A stretch of 43,409 nucleotides of DNA from an uncultured Oscillospiraceae bacterium (GCA_910579125.1 CAJTTH010000002.1:1-43409), one strand, 5' to 3'; shown: positions 15,541-24,209, counted from the stretch's first letter. Program-made: numbers and translations. Notes: a model not told the origin generated them from the sequence alone.

Positions 15541-15984
15541 ATGACCTTTGAGGATATGGATATAGCGGACGTGAGAGCCTACGCGGAGCTGTTCGTGTCT
15601 GTGTTCAATTCGCCGCCGTGGAACGACCGCTGGACGCTGCTCACGGCGAAGCTGCGGCTCGGCGAGCTGATAACCGCGGGAACGTTTGTCGGCAAGGCGG
15701 CATACGAGGACGGACAACTGCTCGGGATAATTCTCGGACAAAAGGAGCATTTTTACGACGGCATTCATTTTCAGATACAGGAATTCTGCGTGCGCCCCGA
15801 GTATCAGCAAAGCGGCTGCGGCTCAAGGCTGCTATCGGCGCTCAAGGAGGAGCTGAACGCGATAGGCGTCGTAAACGTTTATCTGATAACGCAGCGCGGC
15901 GAGAGCACCGAGGGCTGGTACAAGCGGCGCGGATTTACGACATCCGATAAAATGATCGTGATGTCGGAGGACCTGACGAAGTAA
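15541..15984 (+). CDS. GNAT family N-acetyltransferase
   Basis: Small acetyltransferase of 147 residues. The acetyl-CoA binding core is at residues ~80-105: FCVRPEYQQSGCGSRLLSAL, which contains the Q/RxxGxG/A loop as QQSGCG. A preceding strand is GIILGQKEHF, and GWYKRRGFTTSDKM closes the fold, as is usual in GNAT proteins. The acceptor is unknown; candidates are small amines, a ribosomal protein N-terminus or an antibiotic. The start at 15541 follows the tgt stop by four nt, with GAGG in the tgt C-terminus as ribosome site. The frame is open upstream, but that part lies inside tgt. Confidence 0.85.
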   Translation: MTFEDMDIADVRAYAELFVSVFNSPPWNDRWTLLTAKLRLGELITAGTFVGKAAYEDGQLLGIILGQKEHFYDGIHFQIQEFCVRPEYQQSGCGSRLLSALKEELNAIGVVNVYLITQRGESTEGWYKRRGFTTSDKMIVMSEDLTK

Positions 15985-16025
15985 TTCACAAAAGGACGTA
16001 TAATCGAAATACAAGAGGTGATTTT

Positions 16026-16595
16026 ATGTCCTTTATTGAATTGTTTTTCATAGCGGTCGGGCTGTCGGCGGACGCGTTTGCGGTCGCGCTGGCGGACGGA
16101 CTGAATTTACAGAAGCGCAGAAAAGCGGTGCTTATCGCGTTTATGTTCGGGCTGTTTCAGGCGCTTATGCCCGTGTTGGGGTACTTCCTCGGTTCGGGAT
16201 TTGCGAACCTGTTCAGCGCGTTCGACCATTATCTGGCGCTCGGAGTGCTCGGCGTTATCGGCGGAAAAATGATCGTTGAGAGTATTCGCGAGCTTATCAA
16301 CGGCGACGAGCCTGCTGCTGTCAAGAGCCTGAGTTTCTCCGCGCTGCTCATGCAGGCGGCGGCAACGGCGATAGACGCGCTTATGGTCGGCGTGAGCTTC
16401 GCGGCGATACGGGTGTCGATCGCTCCCGCGGCGCTGTTTATCGGCGCGGTGACGTTCGTGCTGTCGCTTATGGGAGCGCTCGGCGGACGGCGGCTCGGGT
16501 TAAGGCTTGGAGCAAAAGCGGAACTGGCGGGCGGAATAGTGTTGACGGTCATCGGCATAAAAACCTTTTTGGAGCATATAAGCGGAGGAATATAG
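16026..16595 (+). CDS. mntP: Manganese efflux pump MntP
   Basis: Six-helix membrane protein of 189 residues of the MntP/YebN family, which exports Mn2+. Both internal repeats show the conserved acidic motif: GLSADAFAVALADGL near residues 13-27 and ATAIDALMVGVSF near 117-129. These Asp residues line the metal path in the family. AAGAGGTG lies about 7 nt before the ATG. The yybP-ykoY manganese riboswitch often found before mntP does not fit in the 41-nt gap, so control is probably by an upstream promoter shared with tgt. Confidence 0.92.
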   Translation: MSFIELFFIAVGLSADAFAVALADGLNLQKRRKAVLIAFMFGLFQALMPVLGYFLGSGFANLFSAFDHYLALGVLGVIGGKMIVESIRELINGDEPAAVKSLSFSALLMQAAATAIDALMVGVSFAAIRVSIAPAALFIGAVTFVLSLMGALGGRRLGLRLGAKAELAGGIVLTVIGIKTFLEHISGGI

Positions 16596-16636
16596 TATTC
16601 ATTGAGCGGAGCAAGGCTTTGCGGAGAGGGGGCAAT

Positions 16637-17302
16637 ATGATAAAATACGCTGTTTTTGACTTGGACGGAACTATTTTTGATTCATCGGAAATGTGGAGAA
16701 AACTCGGCGCGCAGTATCTTACAATGCTTGGGAAAAAGCCCGCGCCCGATTTAGCGGACAAGCTCGGCGCTTTATCTGTCCCGGAGGCGGCAGGGTATCT
16801 GCGCCGCGAATATGATATCAGCTACTCGCCCGAGGAGATAGCGCGGCATATCACGCGAATGACGGAGAAATTTTATCTGGAGCAGGTGAGCCTGAAGGAC
16901 GGAGCGCCCAAGCTGCTTGCGGCTCTGCGATCTCACTGCGTGCGAATGAGCATAGCGACGGCGGGCGATACCAATCTCGCGGTCTCGGCGCTTGCAAGAC
17001 TCGGAATAGGCGAATTTTTCAGCGGAGCGGTGAGCTGCTCCGATTACGGCGCGAAAACGTCGCCGGAGGTATTCTTCGCGGCGGCGGAGCTTATCTACGC
17101 GGTTCCCGAGGAAACTATCGTTTTTGAGGATTCTCTGCACGCCGTCCGCACCGCGAAAAAAGCGGGGTTCGGAACTGCCGCCGTGTATGACGTAGGCGAG
17201 AAAAATCAGGAGGAGCTGAAAAAGGCTGCGGACTTCTACGCGCTTTCGCTCGGGGAATTCGCGGAGAACATTTCGGAGCTGCTTAAATTTTCGGCAAGAT
17301 AA
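16637..17302 (+). CDS. HAD superfamily hydrolase, phosphoglycolate phosphatase-like
   Basis: Cytoplasmic phosphatase-like protein of 221 residues. Motif I is FDLDGTIFDSS (residues 6-16), with both catalytic Asp residues. Residues ~18-85 form a helical cap (subfamily I). Motif II is IATAGDTN, motif III is the Lys in DYGAKTSPEVFF, and motif IV is IVFEDSLHAVRTAKKAGF. All catalytic residues are present. Substrate could be a sugar phosphate or phosphoglycolate; not decidable here. The start at 16637 has GAGAGGGGG upstream. It ends at a bidirectional terminator. Confidence 0.88.
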   Translation: MIKYAVFDLDGTIFDSSEMWRKLGAQYLTMLGKKPAPDLADKLGALSVPEAAGYLRREYDISYSPEEIARHITRMTEKFYLEQVSLKDGAPKLLAALRSHCVRMSIATAGDTNLAVSALARLGIGEFFSGAVSCSDYGAKTSPEVFFAAAELIYAVPEETIVFEDSLHAVRTAKKAGFGTAAVYDVGEKNQEELKKAADFYALSLGEFAENISELLKFSAR

Positions 17303-17308
17303 AAAATA

Positions 17309-17338
17309 AACGGCGCGTTTTTTCGGGAACGCGCCGTT
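17309..17338. terminator. Bidirectional terminator between convergent genes
   Basis: Eleven-pair perfect stem (arms 17309-17319 and 17328-17338) with an eight-base loop. T-runs follow on both strands: GTTTTAAT on plus and TTTATTTTTT on minus. It serves the HAD gene and the antiporter gene. Confidence 0.9.
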
Positions 17339-17348
17339 GTTTTAATAG

Positions 17349-18590
17349 TCAATATTCCGCGTAGACCTCGTCGGTCTCGTCAACGTCCATTTTCTCGCCG
17401 GTCGAGAGCGTGTGGTCGGGCTTATCCTCGCCCTTGTACAGCAGCTTCAGCAGTATCGGAGAAGCTACCGATGAGCAGAGTATCAGCAGAATGACGGATG
17501 TGAAGTACTCGGGTGAGACCATTCCGACGGCAAGCCCTTTCTGTGCGACGATAAGCGCGACCTCGCCGCGCGTCATCATTCCCACGCCGACCTTGAGCGA
17601 ATCCTTGACGCTGAATTTCCATATCTTGGACATAAGTCCGCAGCCTATTACTTTCGCCGCCATTGCCACAACAACGAACGCCAGCGAGAACCAAAGCAGA
17701 TTGAGCGTGAAACCGTCAAAGTTGGTTTTAAGCCCTATTGACGCGAAAAACACGGGACCGAAGAACATATAGCTCGAAATGTCCATTTTGCCGGCGATGT
17801 ACTCCGCATCGCGCAGGTTGCAGAGGATTATTCCCGCGACATATGCGCCCGTGATGTCCGCGATGCCGAAAAATTTCTCCGCGCAGTACGCCAAAAAGAA
17901 ACAGAGCGCCAGACCGAAAATCGGTATCATGCGGTGGTGGAAAAAGCGTTTGTCGAGGAACTTGAACAGCAGGTAGATCAAAAATCCCACTACCAAGCTG
18001 AACGCGATAAACAGAACCGTCTTGATAACGACGTCAACGGGCTTTGCGTCAGCAGACTTGAAACCGATTACGAACGTAAGCACGATAATACCGATAACGT
18101 CATCGATGATAGCGGCGGAAACGATTATCGTGCCGACCTTGCTCTTTAAATGCCCGAGCTCGCGCAGCGTTTGAACGGTAATGCTCACGGAAGTCGCCGT
18201 CATTATCGTGCCTATGAACAGTCCGCGGAAGAACTCGTCCGAGCCTATAGGCGCGAACCCGAAAAAGCACCCATACAGCGCCCAGCCCAGAACAAGCGGC
18301 ACGAACACTCCCGCGCACGCGATAGTCAGCGCTACGGGTCCCGTTTTCACAAGCTCGCGCAGATTAGTCTCCAGCCCCGCCGAGAACATCAGCAGCACTA
18401 CGCCGATCTCCGCCAGCATAACGATAAAATCCGACTGACCGACCCACCCCAGCAGGCTCGGACCTATCAGCAGCCCCGCCGCGATCTGCCCGACGACTTG
18501 CGGGGCTTTCAGCTTCTTCGCGGCAAGACCAAGCAACTTTGCGGTTATAAGTATTATTGCTAAATCTTTAAAGCATTCATATGCTTCCAT
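17349..18590 (-). CDS. CPA2-type cation:proton antiporter
   Basis: Polytopic membrane protein of 413 residues with about 12-13 hydrophobic segments, of the Na+/H+ exchanger CPA2 group (Kef/NapA/GerN-like). Diagnostic are KAPQVVGQIAAGLLIGPSLLG near the N-terminus, the Asp-Asp pair in AAIIDDVIGIIVL that marks electrogenic exchangers, and MMTRGEVALIVAQKGL. There is no C-terminal RCK/TrkA-N domain; a ~30-residue acidic tail ends the protein. The start at 18590 has AGAGGTG seven nt upstream; the longer frame from 18653 runs over the -35 element. Confidence 0.9.
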   Translation of the reverse strand: MEAYECFKDLAIILITAKLLGLAAKKLKAPQVVGQIAAGLLIGPSLLGWVGQSDFIVMLAEIGVVLLMFSAGLETNLRELVKTGPVALTIACAGVFVPLVLGWALYGCFFGFAPIGSDEFFRGLFIGTIMTATSVSITVQTLRELGHLKSKVGTIIVSAAIIDDVIGIIVLTFVIGFKSADAKPVDVVIKTVLFIAFSLVVGFLIYLLFKFLDKRFFHHRMIPIFGLALCFFLAYCAEKFFGIADITGAYVAGIILCNLRDAEYIAGKMDISSYMFFGPVFFASIGLKTNFDGFTLNLLWFSLAFVVVAMAAKVIGCGLMSKIWKFSVKDSLKVGVGMMTRGEVALIVAQKGLAVGMVSPEYFTSVILLILCSSVASPILLKLLYKGEDKPDHTLSTGEKMDVDETDEVYAEY

Positions 18591-18624
18591 TTGTAAACAC
18601 CTCTTATAAAAATTTACCAAACTT

Positions 18625-18653
18625 ATTATATTATTTTTGCGGCATTTATTCAA
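18625..18653 (-). promoter_or_regulatory. Promoter of antiporter gene
   Basis: Minus strand TTGAAT (18648-18653), 17-bp spacer, TATAAT (18625-18630). Confidence 0.7.
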
Positions 18654-18708
18654 CCCCCAAACTTCACAATTTTTACTGCCTTCGGGAGAAATTTTTGGGC
18701 AATTTATA

Positions 18709-18737
18709 TTGACAATAAAATGACGGTATGTTATACT
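18709..18737 (+). promoter_or_regulatory. Promoter of duplicated membrane protein gene
   Basis: TTGACA (18709-18714), 17-bp spacer, TATACT (18732-18737). Confidence 0.75.
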
Positions 18738-18788
18738 TATTATAGGTATACTTTCATTTTACAATCATCTTAAAAGGGAGTCTTTGAG

Positions 18789-20291
18789 TTGACCGAAAAG
18801 AATTACACCAACCCCCGCGACAGAGGGCGGTTCGGGTTCAGCGAAAGCGGCGAATACAGAGCGCCGTATAAATTCGGGACGCTGCTTATTTCCGTGTTTA
18901 TCGCCATAGGTATACTCGCGGTGGCGGTGACGTTTTTTGTTACGCGCGACTTTATACGCGGCAGCATGGAGGATATGCCCGGCGGCGCCGGTATATACGC
19001 AATGGCTTCGGCGCTCGCGGTCGGTGTCGTCGCTATCGCGTGCATAATCGTTATCGGCGCGCTGGCGCGTTATATAAGGCTCGGCTGCGTCTGCAAATAC
19101 GACGCGAACGACGAAAAATTCACGCTGACTATCGGCGGAGATATCCGCACCATCTACTACAAGGACGTGCAAACAGTGCATTTTATGCCGCGCCTTTCGC
19201 TCGGGAAAAAGGTCTGCGGCTATAACGTCACAATAAAAATCAACGGCGCGGAGGAAGAGTACGCAATAGTATTCGACGGCTACCTCTCCGAGAAGAACAC
19301 GCCGTTCTACATAATTCAGGAGCGCACGGAGCTGCTGCGCAACGCCGAGGCTTTCGAGCGTTCAAAGCAGGCGGGCAGAAACATCGCGGGAGAAAGCAGC
19401 CGTCCGATATCCTCCGAGGATATAGCAAAGGCGCAGGAGGGCAAAAAGGACATTTACGACCGCATGGCGGAGCTGCTTGGCAAGGACGCGGAAATGCCGG
19501 GTGTGAGCCTTGCCAAAGAGGATAAGAATGTCTCGCGCGCCGCCCGCGCTATCAGAGCCGAACAGGAAGCGCGCGCCGCGAATGCGCCTGTTATCCCCGA
19601 GGGAATAGAAGCGGAATACGACATTTCAAAGGTCATGGAGAAGCTCTCGCCCACGGTGGGCGGCTACGCGGCGGATATGCCGAGCATCGGAAAGGACGGC
19701 AAGGTTATCCGTTCAGATGAGACCTATATCGGCGACGACGGAAGAGAAGTTTCGGTCGAGGATATACAAAGCAGCGGAACGTTCCATGCGCCCTTTTCCA
19801 AAAAGGTCAGTACGATAATGTATATTATTGCCGCGCCGTTTCTGGCTTGGGTGCTCTTTGTGATCTTCCTTTATATTCGTATGGGGATAACACAAGGCGG
19901 GCGGACATTGTTGACGGGATTTTTAAGCGCGGGAAACGATATTCTTATTGTTTCGGCGATAATTGCATTAGCTGTTGTAATTATTATTCTTAAATATATG
20001 AGAGCGGGCGAGGAATACCGCTACAAGGCGAACGGCAGAGAGTTTATCGTGTCAAAAAAGAACCGCCCCGACGAGCGTATCTTCTATAAGGACGCAAAGG
20101 GCATAAGCTACAATCCGAAAAAATTCCTGTGGTTCGACAACGGCTACGAGGTCGAGATCGTCACGGTTTACGGCGTGGTGAAATTCGGGTACTGTTATCC
20201 GCGCTACAATCACCACATAAAAAAAGAGGATCTGCCGTTCGACATAATACGCCGCAATATCGAGCGGCGCGAGAACGCGAGAAGAAGATGA
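18789..20291 (+). CDS. Membrane protein with two repeated TM-plus-beta units
   Basis: Unrecognised membrane protein of 500 residues, starting at TTG with AAAGGGAG eight nt upstream. It consists of two similar halves. Unit 1 has SGEYRAPYK (residues 20-28), two membrane segments (about 30-52 and 70-93) and a beta-rich cytoplasmic domain (101-180) with YYKDVQTVHFMP. Unit 2 has SGTFHAPFSK (329-338), two membrane segments (343-365 and 384-402) and a beta-rich domain (409-490) with FYKDAKGISYNP. The linker (185-328) is charged and probably helical or disordered. The beta domains resemble bacterial PH-like domains in size and in their position after paired membrane helices, but this is only an inference. 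Confidence 0.8.
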   Translation: MTEKNYTNPRDRGRFGFSESGEYRAPYKFGTLLISVFIAIGILAVAVTFFVTRDFIRGSMEDMPGGAGIYAMASALAVGVVAIACIIVIGALARYIRLGCVCKYDANDEKFTLTIGGDIRTIYYKDVQTVHFMPRLSLGKKVCGYNVTIKINGAEEEYAIVFDGYLSEKNTPFYIIQERTELLRNAEAFERSKQAGRNIAGESSRPISSEDIAKAQEGKKDIYDRMAELLGKDAEMPGVSLAKEDKNVSRAARAIRAEQEARAANAPVIPEGIEAEYDISKVMEKLSPTVGGYAADMPSIGKDGKVIRSDETYIGDDGREVSVEDIQSSGTFHAPFSKKVSTIMYIIAAPFLAWVLFVIFLYIRMGITQGGRTLLTGFLSAGNDILIVSAIIALAVVIIILKYMRAGEEYRYKANGREFIVSKKNRPDERIFYKDAKGISYNPKKFLWFDNGYEVEIVTVYGVVKFGYCYPRYNHHIKKEDLPFDIIRRNIERRENARRR

Positions 20292-20295
20292 GCAA

Positions 20296-20321
20296 AACGG
20301 GAGTGCCTCGGCGCTCCCGTT
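20296..20321 (+). terminator. Hairpin after duplicated membrane protein gene
   Basis: Eight-pair stem AACGGGAG/CTCCCGTT, extendable to about eleven pairs, starting 5 nt after the stop. No T-run follows on the plus strand, so termination is uncertain. Confidence 0.4.
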
Positions 20322-20353
20322 ATTGAGTGGAATTCTTTCGGGGAGGGAACGCT

Positions 20354-20473
20354 ATGCCGAGGGTCGCGGTTTGCGACAACGATACGACCATGCCCGACAG
20401 CCTGTCCGCGAAAATATCGGACTGCTTCGGACGCGGAAACACGAACGTTTGCACTGCGCAATTGCGGTACTGA
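20354..20473 (+). pseudogene. Truncated LytTR-type response-regulator receiver fragment
   Basis: A 39-residue frame with a very good ribosome site (GGGGAGG seven nt before the ATG). Its start, MPRVAVCDND, followed by an amphipathic helix, looks like the first strand and helix of a receiver domain of the LytTR/AgrA group, which typically begins with IAICDDD. The frame ends with TGA after 39 codons and no continuation appears in other frames before the MATE promoter at 20522. It is most likely the remnant of a deleted two-component regulator; translation of a small peptide cannot be excluded. Confidence 0.45.
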
Positions 20474-20521
20474 TAATGCTCGCCGCGCATTGAAAAACGG
20501 TGAAAATTTTTTGCGCGCCGA

Positions 20522-20550
20522 TTGACAACCGCCCTGAAATATGATATAAT
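20522..20550 (+). promoter_or_regulatory. Promoter of MATE gene
   Basis: Perfect consensus: TTGACA (20522-20527), 17-bp spacer, TATAAT (20545-20550). Confidence 0.85.
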
Positions 20551-20598
20551 AACAAGGCTGTGCCCAACCGCAATGAGCGGCGCGGCTTGGAGGACAAT

Positions 20599-21972
20599 AT
20601 GAAAGACAGAAAAGTTTTCGGGCGCGCGTTGGTTCTGGCAGTGCCCATGATGATACAAAACGGCATAACCAACGCGGTGGGCTTGGTGGATAATTTAATG
20701 GTGGGCAGTCTCGGCACCGAGGCTTTTACGGCGGTGTCTATTATCGGACAGCTTATTTTCGTATTCAATCTGGCGATCTTCGGGGGAATGTCAGGTCCCG
20801 GGATATACGGAGCGCAGTATTACGGTCAGCAGAATACCGAGGGCTTTCAAAGCACCGTGCGCATCAAGCACTGGATAGGTCTCGGCGTACTTATCGGAGG
20901 GCTGGCGGCGTTTATCTTCGGCGGCGAATTTCTCATCGGACTTTATTTAAAGGGAGAAAGCGGTGATATAGACCCCGTTCTTACAATGGACATCGCCAAG
21001 GATTACCTTTCGGTAATGCTGTGGGGCTTGCCGCCATTTGTTATAACGCAGATATACGCGGGCAGTCTCCGCGAAACGGGAGCGTCGTTCAAGCCCATGG
21101 CTGCGGGCGTAGCTTCGGTCGGAGTGGACGTTTTGTTCAACTGGCTTCTGATCTTCGGAAAGTTCGGATTTCCGCAGCTCGGCGTGCGCGGCGCGGCAAT
21201 CGCGACCGTTATGTCGAGATTTGTCGAAGTGCTTATCGTTGTCGGGCTCGCGTTTATCGCGCGCAAAAAGCACACGTTCCTTATCGGACTGTACAAAACG
21301 ATGCTTGTTCCGAAAGGCTCGGCTGCCGCGATCGTCAAAAAAAGCCTGCCGATATTCTTCAACGAGTTCCTCTGGGCAGGCGGAATGGCGGTGCTTACGC
21401 AATGCTATTCGCACCGCGGACTTGATGTTGTCGCGGGGCTGAACATCTCAAACGCGCTCTGCAATATGCTGAACGTGGTGTTCATCGCGCTCGGGAACGC
21501 CGTCGGGATACTTGTCGGGCAGACGCTCGGCGCGTCGCGCTACAAGGAAGCGAAGTCCGAGGCGTTTCGGCTGATGTGGTTTACGGGCGGGATATCGTTT
21601 GTTCTTACGGCAATTCTGGTCTCGATCTCGGGAGTGTTCCCGAACAGCTACGTCACCACCGACGTCGTGAAAAGCTACGCGACTTGGTTTATCGTGATAA
21701 CGGCTCTGTTTTTCCCGCTTCAGGGATTTCTGAACGCGCTCTACTTCACGCTCCGCAGCGGCGGCAAGACATTGGTGACTTTCCTGTTCGACAGCGTGTT
21801 CACATGGGTGATATCGGTTCCCGCGGCGTTCGTGCTTTGCAATTTCACCGCGCTGCCGATCTTAAGTGTTTTTGCGATAGTACAGTCGCTCGACTTTATA
21901 AAAGTGACCGTCGGTTATATTCTCGTAAGAAAAGGAGTATGGATAAGCAATCTTGTCGGGGAGAAAACCTAG
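20599..21972 (+). CDS. MATE family efflux transporter
   Basis: Polytopic exporter of 457 residues with about 12 membrane segments in two repeats. The first helix region ALVLAVPMMIQNGITNAVGLVDNLMVG is typical of MATE/NorM-type multidrug and toxin extrusion proteins, driven by Na+ or H+. VGQTLGASRYKEAKSEA marks the equivalent point of the second half. The start at 20599 has GGAGG five nt upstream, which outweighs the in-frame ATG at 20560. It has its own consensus promoter, and the next gene also starts from its own promoter, so it is monocistronic. The substrate is unknown. Confidence 0.92.
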   Translation: MKDRKVFGRALVLAVPMMIQNGITNAVGLVDNLMVGSLGTEAFTAVSIIGQLIFVFNLAIFGGMSGPGIYGAQYYGQQNTEGFQSTVRIKHWIGLGVLIGGLAAFIFGGEFLIGLYLKGESGDIDPVLTMDIAKDYLSVMLWGLPPFVITQIYAGSLRETGASFKPMAAGVASVGVDVLFNWLLIFGKFGFPQLGVRGAAIATVMSRFVEVLIVVGLAFIARKKHTFLIGLYKTMLVPKGSAAAIVKKSLPIFFNEFLWAGGMAVLTQCYSHRGLDVVAGLNISNALCNMLNVVFIALGNAVGILVGQTLGASRYKEAKSEAFRLMWFTGGISFVLTAILVSISGVFPNSYVTTDVVKSYATWFIVITALFFPLQGFLNALYFTLRSGGKTLVTFLFDSVFTWVISVPAAFVLCNFTALPILSVFAIVQSLDFIKVTVGYILVRKGVWISNLVGEKT

Positions 21973-22002
21973 TGTTCTAAAGTAATCGGTATTTTATAAA
22001 CC

Positions 22003-22031
22003 TTGACAAATTACGGAAAAAGTGTTATAAT
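22003..22031 (+). promoter_or_regulatory. Promoter of EAL-domain gene
   Basis: Perfect consensus: TTGACA (22003-22008), 17-bp spacer, TATAAT (22026-22031). Confidence 0.85.
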
Positions 22032-22098
22032 ATTATGTAATAATGCTTTGTTTCGGGCGGCGGCAGCGCCGCGAACGGATTTTATAAGGTGGTATTAT

Positions 22099-24003
22099 AT
22101 GCCTATCCAAGTACAGTGCTGCGGATTGTTTTTAATGGTGATGCTGTTATACTTTTACGGCAGCCAGAAAAACATTAAGCTCAATACGGGAAGAGCTTTC
22201 CGCAATGCGTTTTTCATGACGTTTGTCTGTGTTATATTCGACATTCTGTCATGTCTTGCGATAACAAACCGTAATGTGCTCTCGGGCATTGTCGTGGACC
22301 TCGTGAGCAAGACCTACCTTGCCACGCTGGTGGGAGTGGCGTTTTTCGCGCTTATGTATATGTATACGGACATTTACACCGTGAAAAGCGTCTACAATAA
22401 AATGATGCTGAAATACGGCATAGTCGTCGCCGTCGCCGTATTGATGATCTATATTCTGCCGATAGACTATTATCTTGATATCGAGGCGGGCGTGCTGTAC
22501 TCAAAGGGACCAAGCTGCTACACGACTTACGGTTTCGCGCTGGCTACGGTAATTATCGTCACCGTGCGTCTCATCAGGGATCGTGCCAAGATAAGCACAA
22601 GCAGACGGATCGCAGTTATGATCTGGATGGGCGTATGGGTCATGGCGGCGCTGATACAGTTTCTTTTCCCGAAGCTGCTTCTGGTCGGCTTCGCGAGCGC
22701 GAGCGGTATGCTGGTGCTGTATCTTATTCTGGAGAACCCCGGCTATAATATCGACAGGCAGACGGGGCTTTTCAACCACGAGGCGTTTATGCAGTATGCA
22801 GGAGAGCTGTACGCCATGGACACGCCGTTTTCCGTGTTGGAGATAATTCTCGCGCACGGCTCGTTTAAGATGATGCGTACAGAGCTGGAGGACGAGGTGA
22901 TCGCCGAGGCGGTAAAATACCTTTCGGGAATAACCGATGCGATTACTTTCCGCAACGCCAGCACCGAAATACTTCTGGTTTTCACGGACAGGGAGAAAGC
23001 GGACAACGGAGTAAAGGCAGTAAAACGCCGCTTTGAAAAGGGCTGGGGCAAAAACGCGGGGATACTCGTTTCGCCGAACTGGATATACGCACCCGACTCG
23101 CGGATCTCGGACAACGCCGAGGAACTGCTTTACCTTATGAAATACATCGCCCGCGACAGCAAGGAGTTTACTGAAAACCACTATTTTGAGGTGACGCCCG
23201 AATTTGCGGTGAAAATGCGCCGCGAAAAGGATATGGAGCAGCTTATTATGAACTCCATAGTCAACGATATGGTCGAGGTATGGTATCAGCCGATATTTTC
23301 AACCGAGCACCACCGCTTTATTTCGGCAGAAGCGCTTGTCCGCATTCGCGATGATGACGGAAATCTTGTTCCGCCCGGAGCGTTTATCGAGATCGCCGAG
23401 CGCAACGGAATGATATTGCAGCTTGGCGAAATTGTGTTCAGAAAGGTCTGTCATTTCATTAACGGCTCGCAGATCTCGCTGTTCGGAGTGGATTACATAG
23501 AGGTCAATCTTTCCGTTGTGCAGTGCGCGTACAGAGATCTTGCTCACGACTACATACGGATAATGGAGGAGAGCGCAGTTTCTCCGAAACAGATAAACCT
23601 CGAGATCACCGAATCCGCCTCCATGAATGCGCGCAAGATACTGCTTGAGAACATGAAAAAGCTCATGGATTACGGCGTCAGCTTTTCGCTTGATGATTTC
23701 GGCACCGGGCAGTCAAACCTTGACTATATCGTCGATATGCCCGTCGAGATCGTTAAATTCGACAAGGGCATGACCAACGCCTATTTCGAGAACGGCAAGG
23801 CAAAGTACATTATGGACGCGGCGATGAATATGATTCGAGGAATGAACCTGAAGATCGTCTCCGAGGGCATAGAGACCGAGGAGCAGTTCTGTACTATGGA
23901 AAACCTCGGGATAAACTACATTCAGGGCTACTATTTTTCAAAGCCGCTGCCTGCGGACGAATTTCTCGATTTTATCAAGAATAACAACAATACAAAGTAT
24001 TGA
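22099..24003 (+). CDS. 7TM, degenerate GGDEF, EAL c-di-GMP phosphodiesterase
   Basis: Membrane protein of 634 residues. Residues ~1-215 form about seven membrane helices, like sensor 7TM regions. Residues ~220-375 have a GGDEF fold (NIDRQTGLFNHEAF opens it), but the signature position reads RNASTEILLVF, so cyclase activity is lost. Residues ~385-634 are an EAL domain with intact catalytic residues: Glu-411 in EALVR, INLEITES, the DDFGTG loop at 532-537, VKFDKGM and EGIETEEQ. It should therefore hydrolyse cyclic di-GMP at the membrane, the degenerate GGDEF perhaps sensing GTP. AAGGTGG precedes the ATG at 22099; earlier in-frame codons overlap the promoter. A long hairpin covers its stop. Confidence 0.92.
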   Translation: MPIQVQCCGLFLMVMLLYFYGSQKNIKLNTGRAFRNAFFMTFVCVIFDILSCLAITNRNVLSGIVVDLVSKTYLATLVGVAFFALMYMYTDIYTVKSVYNKMMLKYGIVVAVAVLMIYILPIDYYLDIEAGVLYSKGPSCYTTYGFALATVIIVTVRLIRDRAKISTSRRIAVMIWMGVWVMAALIQFLFPKLLLVGFASASGMLVLYLILENPGYNIDRQTGLFNHEAFMQYAGELYAMDTPFSVLEIILAHGSFKMMRTELEDEVIAEAVKYLSGITDAITFRNASTEILLVFTDREKADNGVKAVKRRFEKGWGKNAGILVSPNWIYAPDSRISDNAEELLYLMKYIARDSKEFTENHYFEVTPEFAVKMRREKDMEQLIMNSIVNDMVEVWYQPIFSTEHHRFISAEALVRIRDDDGNLVPPGAFIEIAERNGMILQLGEIVFRKVCHFINGSQISLFGVDYIEVNLSVVQCAYRDLAHDYIRIMEESAVSPKQINLEITESASMNARKILLENMKKLMDYGVSFSLDDFGTGQSNLDYIVDMPVEIVKFDKGMTNAYFENGKAKYIMDAAMNMIRGMNLKIVSEGIETEEQFCTMENLGINYIQGYYFSKPLPADEFLDFIKNNNNTKY

Positions 24004-24054
24004 CATACGGAAAATCGGCGCGTCCAACGGATACGCCGATTTTCCGTATGTCAA
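24000..24054 (+). terminator. 21-bp perfect hairpin covering the EAL gene stop
   Basis: Arms 24000-24020 and 24034-24054 are perfectly complementary over 21 bp, with a 13-base loop. The left arm includes the stop codon TGA (24001-24003). No T-run follows (GTTCTATACC), so it may act as a 3'-end stabiliser or block read-through toward the convergent tRNAs rather than as a classical terminator. Confidence 0.6.
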
Positions 24055-24068
24055 GTTCTATACCGCCG

Positions 24069-24096
24069 ACAAAAATCCTCCCGCAAAAGCGAGAGG
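24069..24096 (-). terminator. Terminator of tRNA cluster
   Basis: On the minus strand CCTCTCGC pairs with GCGGGAGG (one T-G pair) across a TTTT loop, followed by ATTTTTGT. It starts 10 nt beyond the CCA end of tRNA-Gly. Confidence 0.85.
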
Positions 24097-24106
24097 AACA
24101 TCAGTA

Positions 24107-24182
24107 TGGAGCGGATTACGAGGCTCGAACTCGCTACCTCCACCTTGGCAAGGTGGCGCTCTACCAGATGAGCTAAATCCGC
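24107..24182 (-). tRNA. tRNA-Gly (GCC)
   Basis: 76 nt with encoded CCA. The acceptor stem is GCGGATT/AATCCGC. The anticodon arm CCACC/GGTGG holds loop TTGCCAA, so the anticodon is GCC. The T-loop is TTCGAGC. Third and last in the cluster. Confidence 0.96.
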
Positions 24183-24209
24183 AAACGTAGCCCTTATTCA
24201 GGGCAGAAC

